A DNA stretch of 7,338 nt from Phycisphaerales bacterium UBA3158 (GTDB lineage: Bacteria; Planctomycetota; Phycisphaerae; Phycisphaerales; SM1A02). The position numbers were made by a program, and so were the translations under genes. The notes under the pieces are model-generated. The model was not told the origin of the DNA, made no database searches, and saw only the letters and a program-made list of their open reading frames with translations. How positions within the stretch are numbered: the first letter of the stretch is position 1; each line of letters starts with the position of its first letter. This document shows, piece after piece, positions 6,215-7,338 of the stretch. Location of the stretch: positions 1 through 7,338 of the forward strand of contig DEYM01000081.1 of the NCBI GenBank assembly GCA_002364555.1. The letters are read 5' to 3'.

Positions 6215-7338
6215 ATGAATCGACGGTTCACTTGGAATCTGGCAACCTTGGCAATCGGTGCGACATTGGCAATCACTGCCAGTGCTCAGGCTCGAGACGG
6301 TGCTGAGGTTGAGGTCATTCAGGATGATGCCCAGGGCACCATCCTTCAATACGAATTTGCAGTACCGACTCTCAAGGCTGTGCGAACAGCCGATGGGCAG
6401 GCGGTCGTCGTTCGTCTCGGCGATGAAAGCATCAATGCGCCTGCCGGTGAGCCGGCAATCGCAGATGTTCGCCGATCCATCTCGATTGATGCCTCCGCAG
6501 ACATGGGTGTTTCCATGGTCGCCGGAGACTTCTACGAGATCCAGGACGTCGATGTGGCCCCAAGCAAGGGACCCATCAAGCGAACCGTCAACCCTTCCGA
6601 CGTTCCTTACACGTTCGGTCCGGTATACGACACCAACGGTTTCTATCCCGCCAACGTGGTGGAAGTGAGCGACCCATACATCCTCCGCAGTCAGCGTGGA
6701 GTGGTCGTCGATGTGAACCCACTTCAGTACAACCCGGTCACTCGTACACTTCGCGTGTATAGAAACATGACCGTGCGTGTCTCGCCAACGGGCCTCCAGG
6801 GCCAGAACATCCTGAGCCAGGCTGACCAGTCGAAGGTCTCCGGTTCGGCATTCCACGCCATCTACGAGAATCAGTTCCTCAACTACCAGCGTGATCTCCG
6901 CTATGACCCGATCGCCAGCGAAGGCGATCTCCTGGTCATCTGCCACGATGCCTGGATGGAGGAAATGCAGCCATTCGTCGATCACAAGAACGGCATCGGC
7001 ATAGCCACCATGATGGTGGGCATCAGCGAGATCGGCAACTCAAGCACTTCGATCATGAGCTACATCGAGTCGATGTACGCCAACTCGGATCTGGTCTACA
7101 TCCTGCTCGTCGGTGATGTCGCTCAGATCGCCTCCCCAACGGTCCCGCTTGAGAACGGTCGATCCGATCCAAGCTACTCGTTGATGACTGCAGACTCCTA
7201 TCCGGACACGATCATCGGTCGATTCAGCGCCGAGTCGGCTGCCGATGTGGCTACCCAGGTCGAGCGTGTTCTCACATTCGAGAACGACAACTGGACTCAG
7301 GATCCCAACTACAAGCGTGCCATCGGCATCGGTTCCGC
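6215..7338 (+). CDS. Secreted gingipain-type (C25 family) cysteine peptidase precursor, 3' end cut off
   Basis: The frame is open from the ATG at 6215 to the right edge, giving 374 residues so far. Residues 1-26 form a signal peptide (NRRF, then LATLAIGATLAITASAQA). Residues about 30-230 resemble the C25 propeptide, with VPYTFGPVYDTNGFYP (130-145), YILRSQRGVVVDVNPLQYNP (155-174) and TLRVYRNMTVRV (178-189). The peptidase domain starts near residue 235 with GDLLVICHDAWMEEMQPFVDHKN, like the gingipain opening. It continues with LVYILLVGD (293-301) and TIIGRFSAESAADVATQVERVL (332-353), a hallmark of the family. The catalytic His and Cys lie beyond the window, so activity cannot be judged. Related proteins are processed by removal of the propeptide and often carry C-terminal sorting domains; that part is also not visible. 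The start is supported by GGAGAG at 6201-6206. The beta-helix gene is divergent on the other side of the spacer. Confidence 0.9.
   Translation, partial: MNRRFTWNLATLAIGATLAITASAQARDGAEVEVIQDDAQGTILQYEFAVPTLKAVRTADGQAVVVRLGDESINAPAGEPAIADVRRSISIDASADMGVSMVAGDFYEIQDVDVAPSKGPIKRTVNPSDVPYTFGPVYDTNGFYPANVVEVSDPYILRSQRGVVVDVNPLQYNPVTRTLRVYRNMTVRVSPTGLQGQNILSQADQSKVSGSAFHAIYENQFLNYQRDLRYDPIASEGDLLVICHDAWMEEMQPFVDHKNGIGIATMMVGISEIGNSSTSIMSYIESMYANSDLVYILLVGDVAQIASPTVPLENGRSDPSYSLMTADSYPDTIIGRFSAESAADVATQVERVLTFENDNWTQDPNYKRAIGIGS

Noticed and set aside
6194..6985. A 263-codon open frame on the minus strand
   Set aside because: Antisense to the C25 peptidase, which has a signal peptide and clear propeptide and peptidase motifs. 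The minus frame is His/Asp/Val-rich without a recognisable fold.
1..7338. CRISPR arrays, tRNA or rRNA genes, insertion sequences, attachment sites
   Set aside because: No regularly spaced direct repeats, no recognisable RNA gene, no transposase or terminal inverted repeats; the window is almost fully explained by six protein genes.

Overview
The window looks like chromosomal DNA from a planctomycete, probably of the Phycisphaerae type. The basis is moderately GC-rich coding sequence, a ThuA/DUF1080 fusion beside Gfo/Idh/MocA and TIM-barrel sugar isomerase genes, a secreted beta-helix protein with a cysteine-framed dockerin-like C-terminus, and a gingipain-type (C25) secreted protease. This assignment is an inference from gene content; no rRNA or tRNA is present to confirm it.

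Layout. Positions 1-1334 (minus strand, cut by the left edge) encode a xylulokinase of the FGGY family. A 95-base divergent spacer carrying a perfect 15-base dyad separates it from a tight three-gene plus-strand operon. That operon holds a xylose-isomerase-like TIM-barrel sugar isomerase/epimerase (1430-2443), a Gfo/Idh/MocA NAD(P)-dependent oxidoreductase (2443-3588, overlapping by one base), and an exported ThuA + DUF1080 (3-keto-disaccharide hydrolase-like) fusion (3597-4967). The operon ends directly against the stop codon of a convergent minus-strand gene for a secreted beta-helix protein with a dockerin-like tail (4968-5921). A 293-base AT-richer divergent intergenic region follows, with several dyads and promoter-like elements. 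The last gene is a plus-strand C25 cysteine protease precursor (6215 onward, cut by the right edge before its catalytic residues).

How the genes may work together. The first four genes read as a carbohydrate catabolic locus. Oxidoreductase, ThuA/DUF1080 and TIM-barrel isomerase are the ingredients of the 3-keto-glycoside route, in which a sugar is oxidised at C3, the glycosidic bond is broken without a classical glycosidase, and the keto sugar is isomerised. The adjacent xylulokinase suggests that a ketopentose is an end product. That substrate assignment is inference. The beta-helix protein and the protease belong to the cell-surface or secreted fraction and need not be related to the sugar locus.
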